In this document: positions 13,601 to 21,091 of the stretch, in pieces
Layout: every line of letters starts with the position of its first letter
How positions within the stretch are numbered: the stretch's first letter is position 1
From: Culex pipiens pallens
Lineage: Eukaryota; Arthropoda; Insecta; Diptera; Culicidae
Direction: 5' to 3'
Assembly: GCF_016801865.2 (NCBI RefSeq)
Contig: NC_068938.1
Span: 199,371,077-199,435,076 of the forward strand
Length of the DNA: 64,000 bases
Program-made: the position numbers and the translations under genes
Notes under the pieces: generated by a model
Database searches by the model: none
What the model saw: only the letters and a program-made list of their open reading frames with translations
What the model was told of the DNA's origin: nothing

Positions 13601-14308
13601 GCCGCACGCCCCGGGGATGTTCCGATAAGGGGACATTTGCGGAACCATAAGAGTGGGGGCAATATGGGTATCAAACTTTAGGGATTTTGATACTGGACAT
13701 GAAATTTGACATTTTGGCAGTAGTAGCCACCACCTGGAGTGGCCGCAGGCCCCAGGGATGTTCCGATAAGGGGACTTTTGCGGAACCATAAGAGTGGGGG
13801 CAATATGGGTATCAAACTTTAGGTATTTTGATACTGGACATGAAATTTGACATTTTGGCAGTAGTGGCCACCACCTGGAGTGGCCGCAGGCCCCGGGGAT
13901 GTTCCGATAAGGGGACATTTGCGGAACCATAAGAGTGGGGGCAATATGGGTATCAAACTTTAGGGATTTTGATACTGGACATGAAATTTGACATTTTGGC
14001 AGTAGTGGCCACCACCTGGAGTGGCTGCAGGCCCCGGGGATGTTCCGATAAGGGGACATTTGCGGAACCATAAGAGTTGAGGCAATATGGGTATCAAACT
14101 TTAGGTATTTTGATACTGGACATGAAATTTGACATTTTGGCAGTAGTGGCCACCACCTGGAGTGGCCGCAGGCCCCGGGGATGTTCCGATAAGGGGACAT
14201 TTGCGGAACCATAAGAGTGGGGGCAATATGGGTATCAAACTTTAGGGATTTTGATACTGGACATGAAATTTGACATTTTGGCAGTAGTGGCCACCACCTG
14301 GAGTGGCC
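1608..14308. repeat. 141-bp satellite array, main array of copy A (about 90 monomers)
   Basis: The period is exactly 141 bp, for example GGCAGTAGTGGCC recurring every 141 bases. Each monomer contains three short inverted repeats: GGCCAC/GTGGCC, GTTCCG/CGGAAC and GTATCAAA/TTTGATAC. Variants cluster at fixed positions: GGGGG, TGGGG, TTGGG or TGAGG before CAATATGGG; TTAGGG, TTAGAG, TTAGGT or TTAGGA; TTTGCGG or TTTGAGG; and a 5-bp deletion giving GATAACATTT. Deletions occur as pairs 277 bp apart at 4349/4626, 8004/8281 and 9686/9963. To the right of about 9970 the variant set changes (TGAGG, CGCACG, GACTTTTG). The end monomers are the most diverged. The minus strand stays open for long stretches only because 141 is divisible by 3. 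Confidence 0.97.
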
Positions 14309-14615
14309 AGGGATCGAAGTAAACCATGCGCGTGTGCGGATCGAAATATTTTTCGCTGTCAATTTTGTGCTTCAAATTTTCTTTCAAAAAATATAAAAAG
14401 TACTTAATTTTGCCCTTTTTTGGCAATATCCGGTGGAAAACTTGGTGGTCACGGACAAGCGCTTCAGCAGTTGTATCCAGCGGAGCATTTGGAACAAAAC
14501 CTTCTGGAATTTCGAAAAGGAGTTTGTTGCAGATATCGAAGCAGCGTCCCGGCTTCAAATGGAAAGAATCATCATAATCAAGATTGTCCAGCAGCAGCAA
14601 CTTCATCCGGTTCAC
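14309..14615 (-). CDS. Unidentified protein-like ORF fragment in the insertion, copy A
   Basis: About 100 codons read on the minus strand from the GTG at 14615 or the in-frame ATG nine bases later. They run to the insertion edge and would then read into satellite. The product is mixed in composition, with motifs such as KLLLLDNLDYDDSF near the start, then PEGFVPNAPLD, and FDPHTRMVYFDP at the end. Codon use is ordinary and the frame is unbroken, so it looks like part of a real coding region. I do not recognise the family. It lies antisense to the orientation implied by the CATA tail. An identical copy is in element B. It is likely a captured or truncated fragment. Confidence 0.3.
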
Positions 14616-15250
14616 TTTGACGGAGAACGGTGGAGTCCGTCGGCAACGTCACCAATCTCAGTCAAACGTCGTGGTTGGCTGTTTTAAGTTTGTTGAAGGG
14701 AGGTCATCGGATCGCAAGTTTATAAAATCGGACAACTCCCGGAACTCAAATGAAGCTGTCTTGAAGCATACATTATTTGGTGAGCCCGTTCTTTTTTATA
14801 AAACATAAAACTCTCTCACTAATATTCTAACATTCGCTCAAACCACTCAAGACAACCACGCCAAATTACCATTAAATACGCGGTAGGGTGTTCCCTTGGT
14901 CGTTCGCTGTGAGTTGTGGATTGCCTGCTTCTCTAATGAAGGTTCGACTGAGGGGGCATGCTTATTAATTTCTCGTCGCTCCATACCCTCAGTGACGTGA
15001 TGGGAACAAGGGCGTCTATGCAAAGTGTCCCTACACCCGCTACAAATTTCCGGCACTTGGGGAGGGAAAAGGGGAATGATTTTGATTTATGTGCCGGTGT
15101 TTGTAGCAATAAAATTCGTGCAAAAAAACTTATGCACGTGGGTGTACAGATTATGGAGTAAAAGATGATCGAATTGTTCACCTAGCGCTCACATGTGTTC
15201 CAGGACCAAGTTGCCTGCGGGTATGGGGATCATACATACATACATACATA
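14309..15250 (+). mobile_element. Retroposon-like 942-bp insertion inside the satellite, copy A
   Basis: Seen: the array is interrupted in mid-monomer at 14308 and resumes in the same register. The 22 bases at 14287-14308 are repeated exactly at 15251-15272, as expected of a target-site duplication. The insert ends in a CATA microsatellite (about 15229-15250). Other retroposons in this window also end in short tandem tails. Its left third contains a protein-like open frame on the minus strand (14309-14615). The rest has no recognisable domain. Copy B carries the same insert and differs at one base that I could find (TCTCAG versus TCCCAG near 14657). Copy C lacks it. Inferred: a reverse-transcribed insertion that pre-dates the A/B duplication. 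Confidence 0.65.
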
Positions 15251-15775
15251 GTGGCCACCACCTGGAGTGGCCGCAGGCCCCGGGGATGTTCCGATAAGGG
15301 GACATTTGCGGAACCATAAGAGTGGGGGCAATATGGGTATCAAACTTTAGGTATTTTGATACTGGACATGAAATTTGACATTTTGGCAGTAGTGGCCACC
15401 ACCTGGAGTGGCCGCAGGCCCCGGGGATGTTCCGATAGGGGGACATTTGCGGAACCATAAGAGTTGGGGCAATATGGGTATCAAACTTTAGGGATTTTGG
15501 TACTGGACATGAAATTTGACATTTTGGCAGTAGTGGCCACCACCTGGAGTGGCCGCAGGCCCTGGGGATGTTCCGATAAGGGGACATTTGCGGAACCATA
15601 AGAGTTGGGGGAATATGGGTATCAAACTTTAGGGATTTTGATACTGGACATAAAATTTGACATTTTGGCAGTAGTGGCCACCACCTGGAGTGGCCGGAGG
15701 CCCCGGGGATGTTCCGATAAGGGGACATTTGCGGAACCATAAGATTTGGGGCAATATGGGAATCAAACTCTAGGG
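15251..15775. repeat. Right-hand remnant of the satellite array, copy A (about 3.7 monomers)
   Basis: The array resumes after the insertion in the same register. These terminal monomers carry private changes (GATTTTGGTAC, CCTGGGGATG, GACATAAAATT, GGCCGGAGG, AAGATTTGGGGC) that are also present at the right ends of B and C. High divergence at array edges is expected if unequal exchange homogenises the interior. Confidence 0.95.
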
Positions 15776-15776
15776 T

Positions 15777-16043
15777 TTGTGTGATGTGTCTTTAACACAT
15801 GGTTCTGAATTACTCTTTGTAATAAATTTTATTGTTTGCGAAATATTACTTGAAAATTGTTCATTGCCGAAAGTGCCGAAACAGAGAATTGATGAAATGA
15901 TTTCATATCAACTGGCCCGAAAATTTTGCCATTATGATAAGCTGAAGAAGCGTTTGAAGGTTTTAAACGTTATCAAACGTCAAAATACCATGAGACCATC
16001 TTTGAGCAAAAATAATAGATCTTACGAAATAACTATTTCGTGA
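15777..16043 (+). CDS. 88-codon lysine-rich ORF in the right flank, copy A (unrecognised)
   Basis: The frame is open from the satellite boundary to a TGA at about 16041. The first in-frame ATG is internal (at about 15897), so a complete gene would encode only about 49 residues. The C-terminal half is basic (for example HYDKLKKRLKVLNVIKRQN). Identical frames occur at 39695-39961 and 51760-52026. It may be a remnant of the coding region of an autonomous parent element, or chance. No motif is recognisable. Confidence 0.2.
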   Translation: MCDVSLTHGSELLFVINFIVCEILLENCSLPKVPKQRIDEMISYQLARKFCHYDKLKKRLKVLNVIKRQNTMRPSLSKNNRSYEITIS

Positions 16044-16107
16044 TTGATTTTGTGGCAAAGAAACGTAAATATTAAAAAACTATAAAAATTTCATTTACTT
16101 TTGTGTC

Positions 16108-16147
16108 CGAAGTTCTTCGTCATGATGGTTATGCCTGTAGGATTACC
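16108..16147 (+). repeat. 3' sub-terminal inverted repeat and terminal stem-loop, copy A
   Basis: CGAAGTTCTTCGTC at 16108-16121 is the exact inverted complement of the 14-mer at 791-804. It is followed at 16127-16147 by GGTTATGCC-TGTA-GGATTACC. This folds into seven pairs with one mismatch and one bulge, eight bases before the element end. Confidence 0.7.
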
Positions 16148-16161
16148 ACTGCACCTTTTTT

Positions 16162-16666
16162 ATTATTGAGAAATGTCAGATCAAAACTGTTTTACGGCTT
16201 TTTAACTCGATCTTCTAACATTTTGAATCATGAATAATTGATAATTGTAAGTTGAACTATAGACTTACATTTGGGATGGGCGTAAGTGAATATGAATTCT
16301 ACTTATTAGAGAGTAGTAGTACAAAATTCGCCCCAAACGTGTGTAAAATATGAAACAAAAAAAGTTGAAATTACAGCAGAAAAATAAGAACGAATTTTTT
16401 TGTGGCTTGATTCAAAATTAGTGTGGTTCACGCAGGTGTGTGTTTACATCATAAAGAAAGTAAAAAAAATGAAAAATATGTCATTGTCTCAATTATTTTC
16501 ACATTATTTTAGATAAAATTACATTTAAAAAGAGATGAATTTGCACCTTTTCATTTAATTCAATTGTAGCGTGAAACGCGTTTTTTTAATACCAAATCAA
16601 AAAAATCCAATGATAATCCTTATACAAAATTTTAATGCTCTGCACAAAGAGTTGGCTAAACCAATC
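16162..16666. other. AT-rich non-coding stretch right of element A
   Basis: This is AT-rich sequence with homopolymer runs and no open frame of note. I see no recognisable element before the MITE at 16669. Confidence 0.5.
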
Positions 16667-16668
16667 TA

Positions 16669-16864
16669 CACAGTAAAAAATTGTGTAAATTTGGAAGGTG
16701 TAATTTTGAAAGGTTCAATTTTATCTCTTTTATGATGTAATTTTACCTCAATTTAGACTGAAAAAGCGACATTACAACAGAAAAGTGGTAAAATTACAAT
16801 TTTTTTCTGACATAAAAAATGTTCCCCTTCCCAGATGTAATATTACCATGATTTTTTTTCTGTG
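16669..16864. mobile_element. Short MITE with CACAG termini and TA duplication
   Basis: The left end reads TA-CACAGTAAAAAA and the right end TTTTTTTTCTGTG-TA. This gives short terminal inverted repeats bounded by TA (16667-16668 and 16865-16866). The interior repeats the motif TGTAATTTTACC in both orientations. It is about 196 bp long. Size, ends and TA target fit Tc1/mariner-type MITEs, which are abundant in mosquitoes. Confidence 0.65.
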
Positions 16865-16944
16865 TATTCAAAACAAAAATAGGAATTGTTTAGGACCACA
16901 AAAGGAACTGCGAATTTCTATGCTGGAAAAAAACGCTTCTATTA

Positions 16945-17127
16945 CACGGAGAAAAAAGAGTTCCCAAAATCGTGAACAAGTGTTCATGAAAATGAGAACC
17001 TCGAACGAAATGTTCAAATCCCATGGTACGATTTTGAAAAACGTACCATGAAATTTGAACACTTTGTTCGTGGTTCCCATTTTCATGAACGCTTGTTCAC
17101 GATTTTGGGAACTCTTTTTTCTCCGTG
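16945..17127. mobile_element. Foldback MITE, near-perfect 183-bp palindrome with CACGGAG ends
   Basis: The left arm starts CACGGAGAAAAAAGAGTTCCC and the right arm is its inverted complement, ending in ...CTCCGTG. TA dinucleotides flank it (16943-16944 and 17128-17129). Only scattered mismatches interrupt the arms, which meet around a GTACGATTTTGAAAAACGTAC centre. A second, truncated copy lies at 21371-21506. Confidence 0.8.
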
Positions 17128-17163
17128 TATTATTCTCTAATATTTGCAAAAAAATCATCGATA

Positions 17164-17401
17164 CACTCAAACCCCGATGGTTTGACACGAACTGTTGTCA
17201 AACGAACAGGGTCACTTTTTATTTTGACACCCCTTTTACACTGAGTTCACACGCACAACCAAACGTTTGTTTTGATAGTGTGCGTGAGCGCCGTGTAAAA
17301 AGTGACAGTTCGTCACTTTTTAGTTTGACTTTGACCAACCAACGGGGTACAAACTAAAAAAGTGTCAAACGAAAAAGTGACCAACCACCGGGGGTTGAGT
17401 G
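17164..17401. mobile_element. MITE with CACTCAA ends and TA duplication
   Basis: The termini are TA-CACTCAAACCCCG and GGGGGTTGAGTG-TA, diverged inverted repeats that continue inward with GGTTTGACAC and GTGTCAAAC. The repeat is about 238 bp long and has no ORF. It lies only 37 bp from the preceding foldback MITE. Confidence 0.7.
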
Positions 17402-17403
17402 TA

Positions 17404-18118
17404 GTAAAAAACAATAGTTTGTAGACCTTTTGATAATTTGTATAAAAATGCAAACATTTTCTTCAAAAAAACAGAACGGTTTAAAATCAAGAATGTTAGT
17501 AAAAAATTACTTGCAAAATGGTTCCAGTTGACATTATGAATATATGGACGTAGACTCAAAATTAAAAATAAATCTAAAATCGATAAAAAAATACAATTGC
17601 AAAAAATGTGGATTGAATTCAAAAAACAAACAAGCAAATCAAAAACCAAGAAGGTACTTCTTGCTGATGATATTAAAAAAAATCATTCATTTAAAAAATA
17701 AATTCAAAAATAAGAAGGCAAAGAAGTGTGTGCCTGTGCGTTATTTCAACCTTTAACTTATCAAGTATTTATACACCTTAAACTTAAAACACTTGGACAC
17801 TACCAATTCAATGAAATAAAAGCAACTTTTAATATAATAAAACCAGTATCAAAACATCAAAACATGAACGTCAAATGTTAAATTGATAAAACGTCATGAA
17901 ATAATGAAACATAAATTAAGAAGAAATTAAGAATAACAGAAACAGAAAGTAAATAACATGTATAATTTGAAAAAGACAACAACCAAAAAATGAAATAAGA
18001 AACAATTTCGTTAAAGAAGACACAAAACAGAACAATAACGAACAAGGATGAGTTAACCACAATGAGTTGAAGGAGAAACAATTTTCAATTTTTCAATTTT
18101 CAATTTTTTAAATCAAGG
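17404..18118. other. AT-rich non-coding DNA
   Basis: This stretch is very A-rich on the plus strand with many short oligo-A tracts and no credible coding frame. A (CAATTTT)-like short tandem run lies just before 18110. Confidence 0.5.
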
Positions 18119-18171
18119 CTAACATTTCAAAAGTGCGTAATATTGAATTTTTGGCCCTTTTGAAATGTTAG
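18119..18171. repeat. 15-bp perfect inverted repeat
   Basis: CTAACATTTCAAAAG (18119-18133) is exactly inverted at 18157-18171, with a 23-bp spacer. It may be the edge of the dispersed repeat that follows. Confidence 0.6.
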
Positions 18172-18259
18172 TCAAGATTTTTTTTTTATATTGTTTTCAA
18201 CGAGATCAGGAATTTCAAAACTGTTTCATATTTTAAAATTGGAAATCGGACCATTAGTT

Positions 18260-19095
18260 GCTGAAATATCGACATTAGAAAGTGGTGGGTTATTTGGGTG
18301 AGACTTAGAAAACATCAATTTTTCTGTTTTTAAAACTTTGCATGGCAATATCTTAGCAACTAGGGGTCATATCAACAAATTCAAAAAAGCAAGATATAGA
18401 GAATTTTCTCAGCTATTCAACAATATTTTTTTTTCAAAAATGGGCAAACATGGGCACTAATTTTAAAAACCTAATAGCTGCGACTATTTTGAAAAAAGTT
18501 ACCTAAAAATGGCTATAACTTGAAAACGATGCACTTTATCAAAATTTCACTTAAGTACTTTTTGATTGCAAATTTAATTTTTTCTTCGAAAAATGAAGTT
18601 GACAAAATTTGTGCGACCAATATTTCGATTTTTTGAAAAAAATATCTGTATTGGTTCAAAAAAATCATAACTCGGTCAAAGATTTTTTCCCATTCTGGAC
18701 ATTTCTGAAAAGTTGGCATTTGATGTCCTGTAAAAACATATCAGAAAAAAAAAAAAAACAAAAATAGAGTTTTTTTTGCAAATCAAGTTTTAGTGACAAA
18801 AAGTGAAATAAAAAATCACGAAATTTTTGCTTACCGTGTATCATTTTTTTCAGTTCAACTTTGCCGAAGACACCAATTCGATCAAAAAATTCCTTCAAAA
18901 GATACAGATTTTTTAATGTTCACATATCATTTTTGTATGGACACCTGCGAAATTTGTATGGACAATTATATGAACGAACTAATGATGCAAAATGGCTTCT
19001 TTGGGCATACCGAAGGCACCAAAAAAGTTTCAGTCGGATTAAAAAATACAAAAAAAAACGAATGACCGAAATCTCAGAGAATTGCTCTACTACGC
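18260..19095. repeat. Dispersed AT-rich repeat (culicine type, class unresolved)
   Basis: The segment has the texture of an abundant mosquito interspersed repeat, with motifs such as GCCGAAGACACCAATTCG, GGACACCTGCG and GGCATACCGAAGGCACC. Its 18500-18700 part is a diverged relative of 24530-24696: both contain a 'tgaaaacg' motif, then 'gattgcaaa', then repeated 'gattttttc'. No terminal repeats or target duplication were found, so the borders are approximate. Recognition as a mosquito repeat is from general familiarity. Confidence 0.45.
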
Positions 19096-19164
19096 TCTAA
19101 ATCCACATCGAAATAAAATTACACAACAAAGTTGCAAACCCCGGGTTGACAGTACGAAACTCAC

Positions 19165-19297
19165 CTTCAACTTCTTCAGACACCGGAAGCCAAGTCCTTT
19201 TGCGTTCAATCACCACACCGCAACATAACCAACCCCTGCCAATATGGGGGCCACCGGAATGATGAGCTGGCAAATATGCACACTTTGCCTTCAGGGG
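19165..19297 (-). CDS. Candidate internal exon (3' of the pair), minus strand
   Basis: Read on the minus strand, this 133-bp segment is open and ends at an excellent splice donor (GTTGAAG|GTGAGT). Its start follows a branch-point-like CACTAAC and the pyrimidine tract CTCCCCCTTCCCTTCCGAG. The 44 codons continue the frame of the exon at 19356-19465 without a shift. The product contains CAYLPAHHSGGPHIGRGWLCC; I do not recognise it. An alternative acceptor nine bases further in (CTGAAG) keeps the same frame. The rest of the gene is not evident nearby. This is a model from splice signals and frame only. Confidence 0.35.
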
Positions 19298-19355
19298 CTC
19301 GGAAGGGAAGGGGGAGGTCAAAGTTAGTGAACCGATTTATCATCACCGTTCACAC

Positions 19356-19465
19356 CTGTATGAGCACACGCGAAGTTCTGCTCGAGACGAATTCCGCACT
19401 GAAAGTGCAATCGCTCATCACGGTGGAAATTCCCGATGATGATGGTGATGGCAGGGTGGATGCCA
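19356..19465 (-). CDS. Candidate internal exon (5' of the pair), minus strand
   Basis: This 110-bp open segment begins after a CCTAAC branch-point-like motif and a pyrimidine-rich stretch ending CCGAG. It ends at the donor CATACAG|GTGTGA. Thirty-six complete codons encode a serine-rich stretch (STLPSPSSSGISTVM...) and then SDCTFSAEFVSSRTSRV. The intron to the next exon would be 58 bp (19298-19355), a usual size in insects. The complementary strand is also open over this interval (VQSLITVEIPDDDGDGRVD), so the strand is uncertain. No family is recognised. Confidence 0.35.
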
Positions 19466-20603
19466 CTCGGAAATTAATGTTGGAAAAAGCGGAAAGCAAA
19501 GTTAGGAGTGTGTTTTTGTGTTGTTGTTGCAGTTTTCCTGCTCTCTTTTAGATTGGAAAAGCTTGCAGTACATGGTTTCCGTAAGTGGCAAGCTCGATGA
19601 GGCTTGTCGATGAACTGTGGATATGGTGAATTTAAAATAACATTTTTTTAAGTAAAGATAGAGCAATTAAATAAAAAAGATAAAAATAATAATCTACTAA
19701 TTGTTTTAACCAAGTTCAATCTGTTAAAAAATATGGACACGTTGAGTCAGAAAGTAGGGGTGCTCTTAAAATAATAATTCACCTTAAATTAAAAATAACC
19801 AATACAATAATTCAAAAGCATTTCAATTTTAACCAATTTCCAACAAAAAATCCCCCACAATCCTCCCAAGAATCGTGTTTACAGTACTTCGAGCAATTTA
19901 ATTAAATTCCGCACCATCGGTTGTCTGCACGTTCCGCAACCTTGCGGAAAAGCTCGCCACCGAAGCGCCAACCACCCGGCGTATAGATGGAGGGAAAATT
20001 GATTTCTCCGAAAGTCTGGCGCGAAAAGAAACACGCCAACCTTGTATTACAGCGGGAGCAATTCGACGAGCCCACTCGCTTGGGTAATCGAGAATTGGGT
20101 TGTTGGGGGGGAGGATGTGGCGAGGTGGGATTCTGAAACAACAGCCGAAAGATAAATTAATGTACATTTATGTGGTGTTTCTATTACTGATATGGGTAGC
20201 CTGGAGAGAGGTTTTCGTTCCAAGAAGTGTAGAAATAATTAATAATTACATTTTTGTTAGTTCATCTTGAAAATCACAACGTTATCAAAATAATTATTAA
20301 GTTGTTGAAAAAAAATAGTTGTCACATGTGACTTAATAAGTCATTAATATTCGACTGGCAATATTACAATAATTCTATAACCAAAAATGTGCATAATATC
20401 AAAAACCTTATGAAAGATTTATTTTTTCTAAACATTTATGTCTTTTATGATCTGAATCCCAATATTGAAAATTGGAAAAAGTCTAAAATGCCCTACACAA
20501 AAAAAACATTTCAAGAAAAATCCAATAATTCAGCAAGAGTTTTGTTTTGCCACTGATTTAAAACAAAAATTTGAGGGGGAGAAATAAACTTGAAATAAAA
20601 TTT
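19466..20603. other. Non-coding DNA with a GC-rich open island at 19900-20141
   Basis: Most of this is AT-rich. The island at about 19900-20141 is clearly more GC-rich. On the minus strand it is open for 79 codons after an acceptor-like site (GTTGTTTCAG at about 20140), ending at TAA 19902. It could be an exon or a gene-proximal region. Its reading phase does not join simply to the exons at 19165-19465. Confidence 0.3.
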
Positions 20604-20617
20604 GCATTAACCTGAAA

Positions 20618-20853
20618 ACGAAGTTGACTTTATAGCTGTCGGCCACCATTGCTAGTACCAACCACTAGTGTCTTCCTTTTTATCTACAAGGACTTCGCCG
20701 CCCTGAGCTCCTAAGTGAATGAAAGTATGGCACGGAGCAACGGCGCCGAATACCCATATTTACACTAAGAATTTTAGAGCGCCCGCCGCGGGATTCGAAC
20801 CGGCGACCTCTGGATTGTGAGTCCAGTGCGCGGTCCGATTGATCCACACGGGC
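20618..20853 (-). mobile_element. tRNA-headed SINE with perfect target-site duplication
   Basis: On the minus strand the element opens at 20853 with a tRNA-like head (20781-20853). This has an A-box-like TGGATCAATCGG, an anticodon arm with loop CTCACAA (anticodon position CAC) and a canonical B box, GGTTCGAATCC. A 160-bp non-tRNA body follows. The direct repeats GCATTAACCTGAAA at 20604-20617 and 20852-20865 flank it. Known: tRNA-derived SINEs with this plan (Feilai- and Twin-type) are common in culicines. Which family this belongs to cannot be settled here. Confidence 0.8.
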
Positions 20854-20865
20854 ATTAACCTGAAA

Positions 20866-21089
20866 TTACCTTTTAAATGTCTATAACATGTGCTAAACCA
20901 TTTAAAAATAATTCTCTTAGTTTAACAAAAAATATTTCATTGAAAGGAACAGCAAAATTCGCAATACAAGTCCAGACTTGATTATCCGAAGACTCAACAA
21001 AAATCTTTCCGGATAATGTTATTACAAAAATAGTAATTTATGCAAAAGTTAAAAAACAAGATTTTTCTGATAAAGTCATGTTCTGGACG
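20866..21089. other. AT-rich spacer
   Basis: Short AT-rich spacer between the SINE and the Tc1-like element. No feature seen. Confidence 0.5.
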
Positions 21090-21091
21090 TA

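Larger units (their letters stand above)
791..16155 (+). mobile_element. Copy A of satellite-bearing Helentron/HINE-like element
   Basis: Seen: the shared unit starts at GACGAAGAACTTCG directly after six T (785-790) and ends at ...CTGCACC before six T (16156-16161). The inverted copy of the 14-mer lies at 16108-16121, followed by a stem-loop at 16127-16147. In order it holds a left flank (791-1607), about 90 monomers of a 141-bp satellite (1608-14308), a 942-bp insertion (14309-15250), about 3.7 further monomers (15251-15775) and a right flank (15776-16155). Known: Helentrons and their non-autonomous HINE/DINE-1 relatives insert between T and T, have sub-terminal inverted repeats and a 3' hairpin, and often carry central tandem repeats. 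Inferred: this is a non-autonomous member, since no Rep/helicase ORF is visible. A cut-and-paste element that inserts into oligo-T remains possible. Confidence 0.65.
15776..16155 (+). other. Right flank of element A
   Basis: This 380-bp AT-rich segment follows the last monomer and is nearly identical in B and C. It holds an 88-codon open frame (described separately), the 3' sub-terminal inverted repeat (16108-16121) and the terminal stem-loop (16127-16147). It ends with ACTGCACC before the T run. Confidence 0.75.

Noticed and set aside
1608..14308. CRISPR-like or bacterial repeat array
   Set aside because: Monomers are contiguous with no unique spacers, and all surrounding sequence is insect-like.
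1221..14362. Minus-strand ORFs of up to 1,497 codons made of a 47-residue repeat
   Set aside because: They follow automatically from a 141-bp period without stops in one frame. Frameshifting deletions are tolerated, and no start context, splice signals or selection pattern supports a gene.
14326..14687. Plus-strand ORFs of 66-84 codons in the 942-bp insertion
   Set aside because: They overlap the more protein-like minus frame and look like its shadows.
19276..19551. Plus-strand 91-codon ORF
   Set aside because: Its protein-like part overlaps the minus-strand exon pair, which has better splice signals and phase. The ends of the plus frame are low-complexity. Strand remains uncertain, so I kept the minus model at low confidence.
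20781..20853. Functional tRNA gene on the minus strand
   Set aside because: The acceptor and T stems contain mismatches, no oligo-T terminator follows, and the sequence is the head of a SINE bounded by target duplications.
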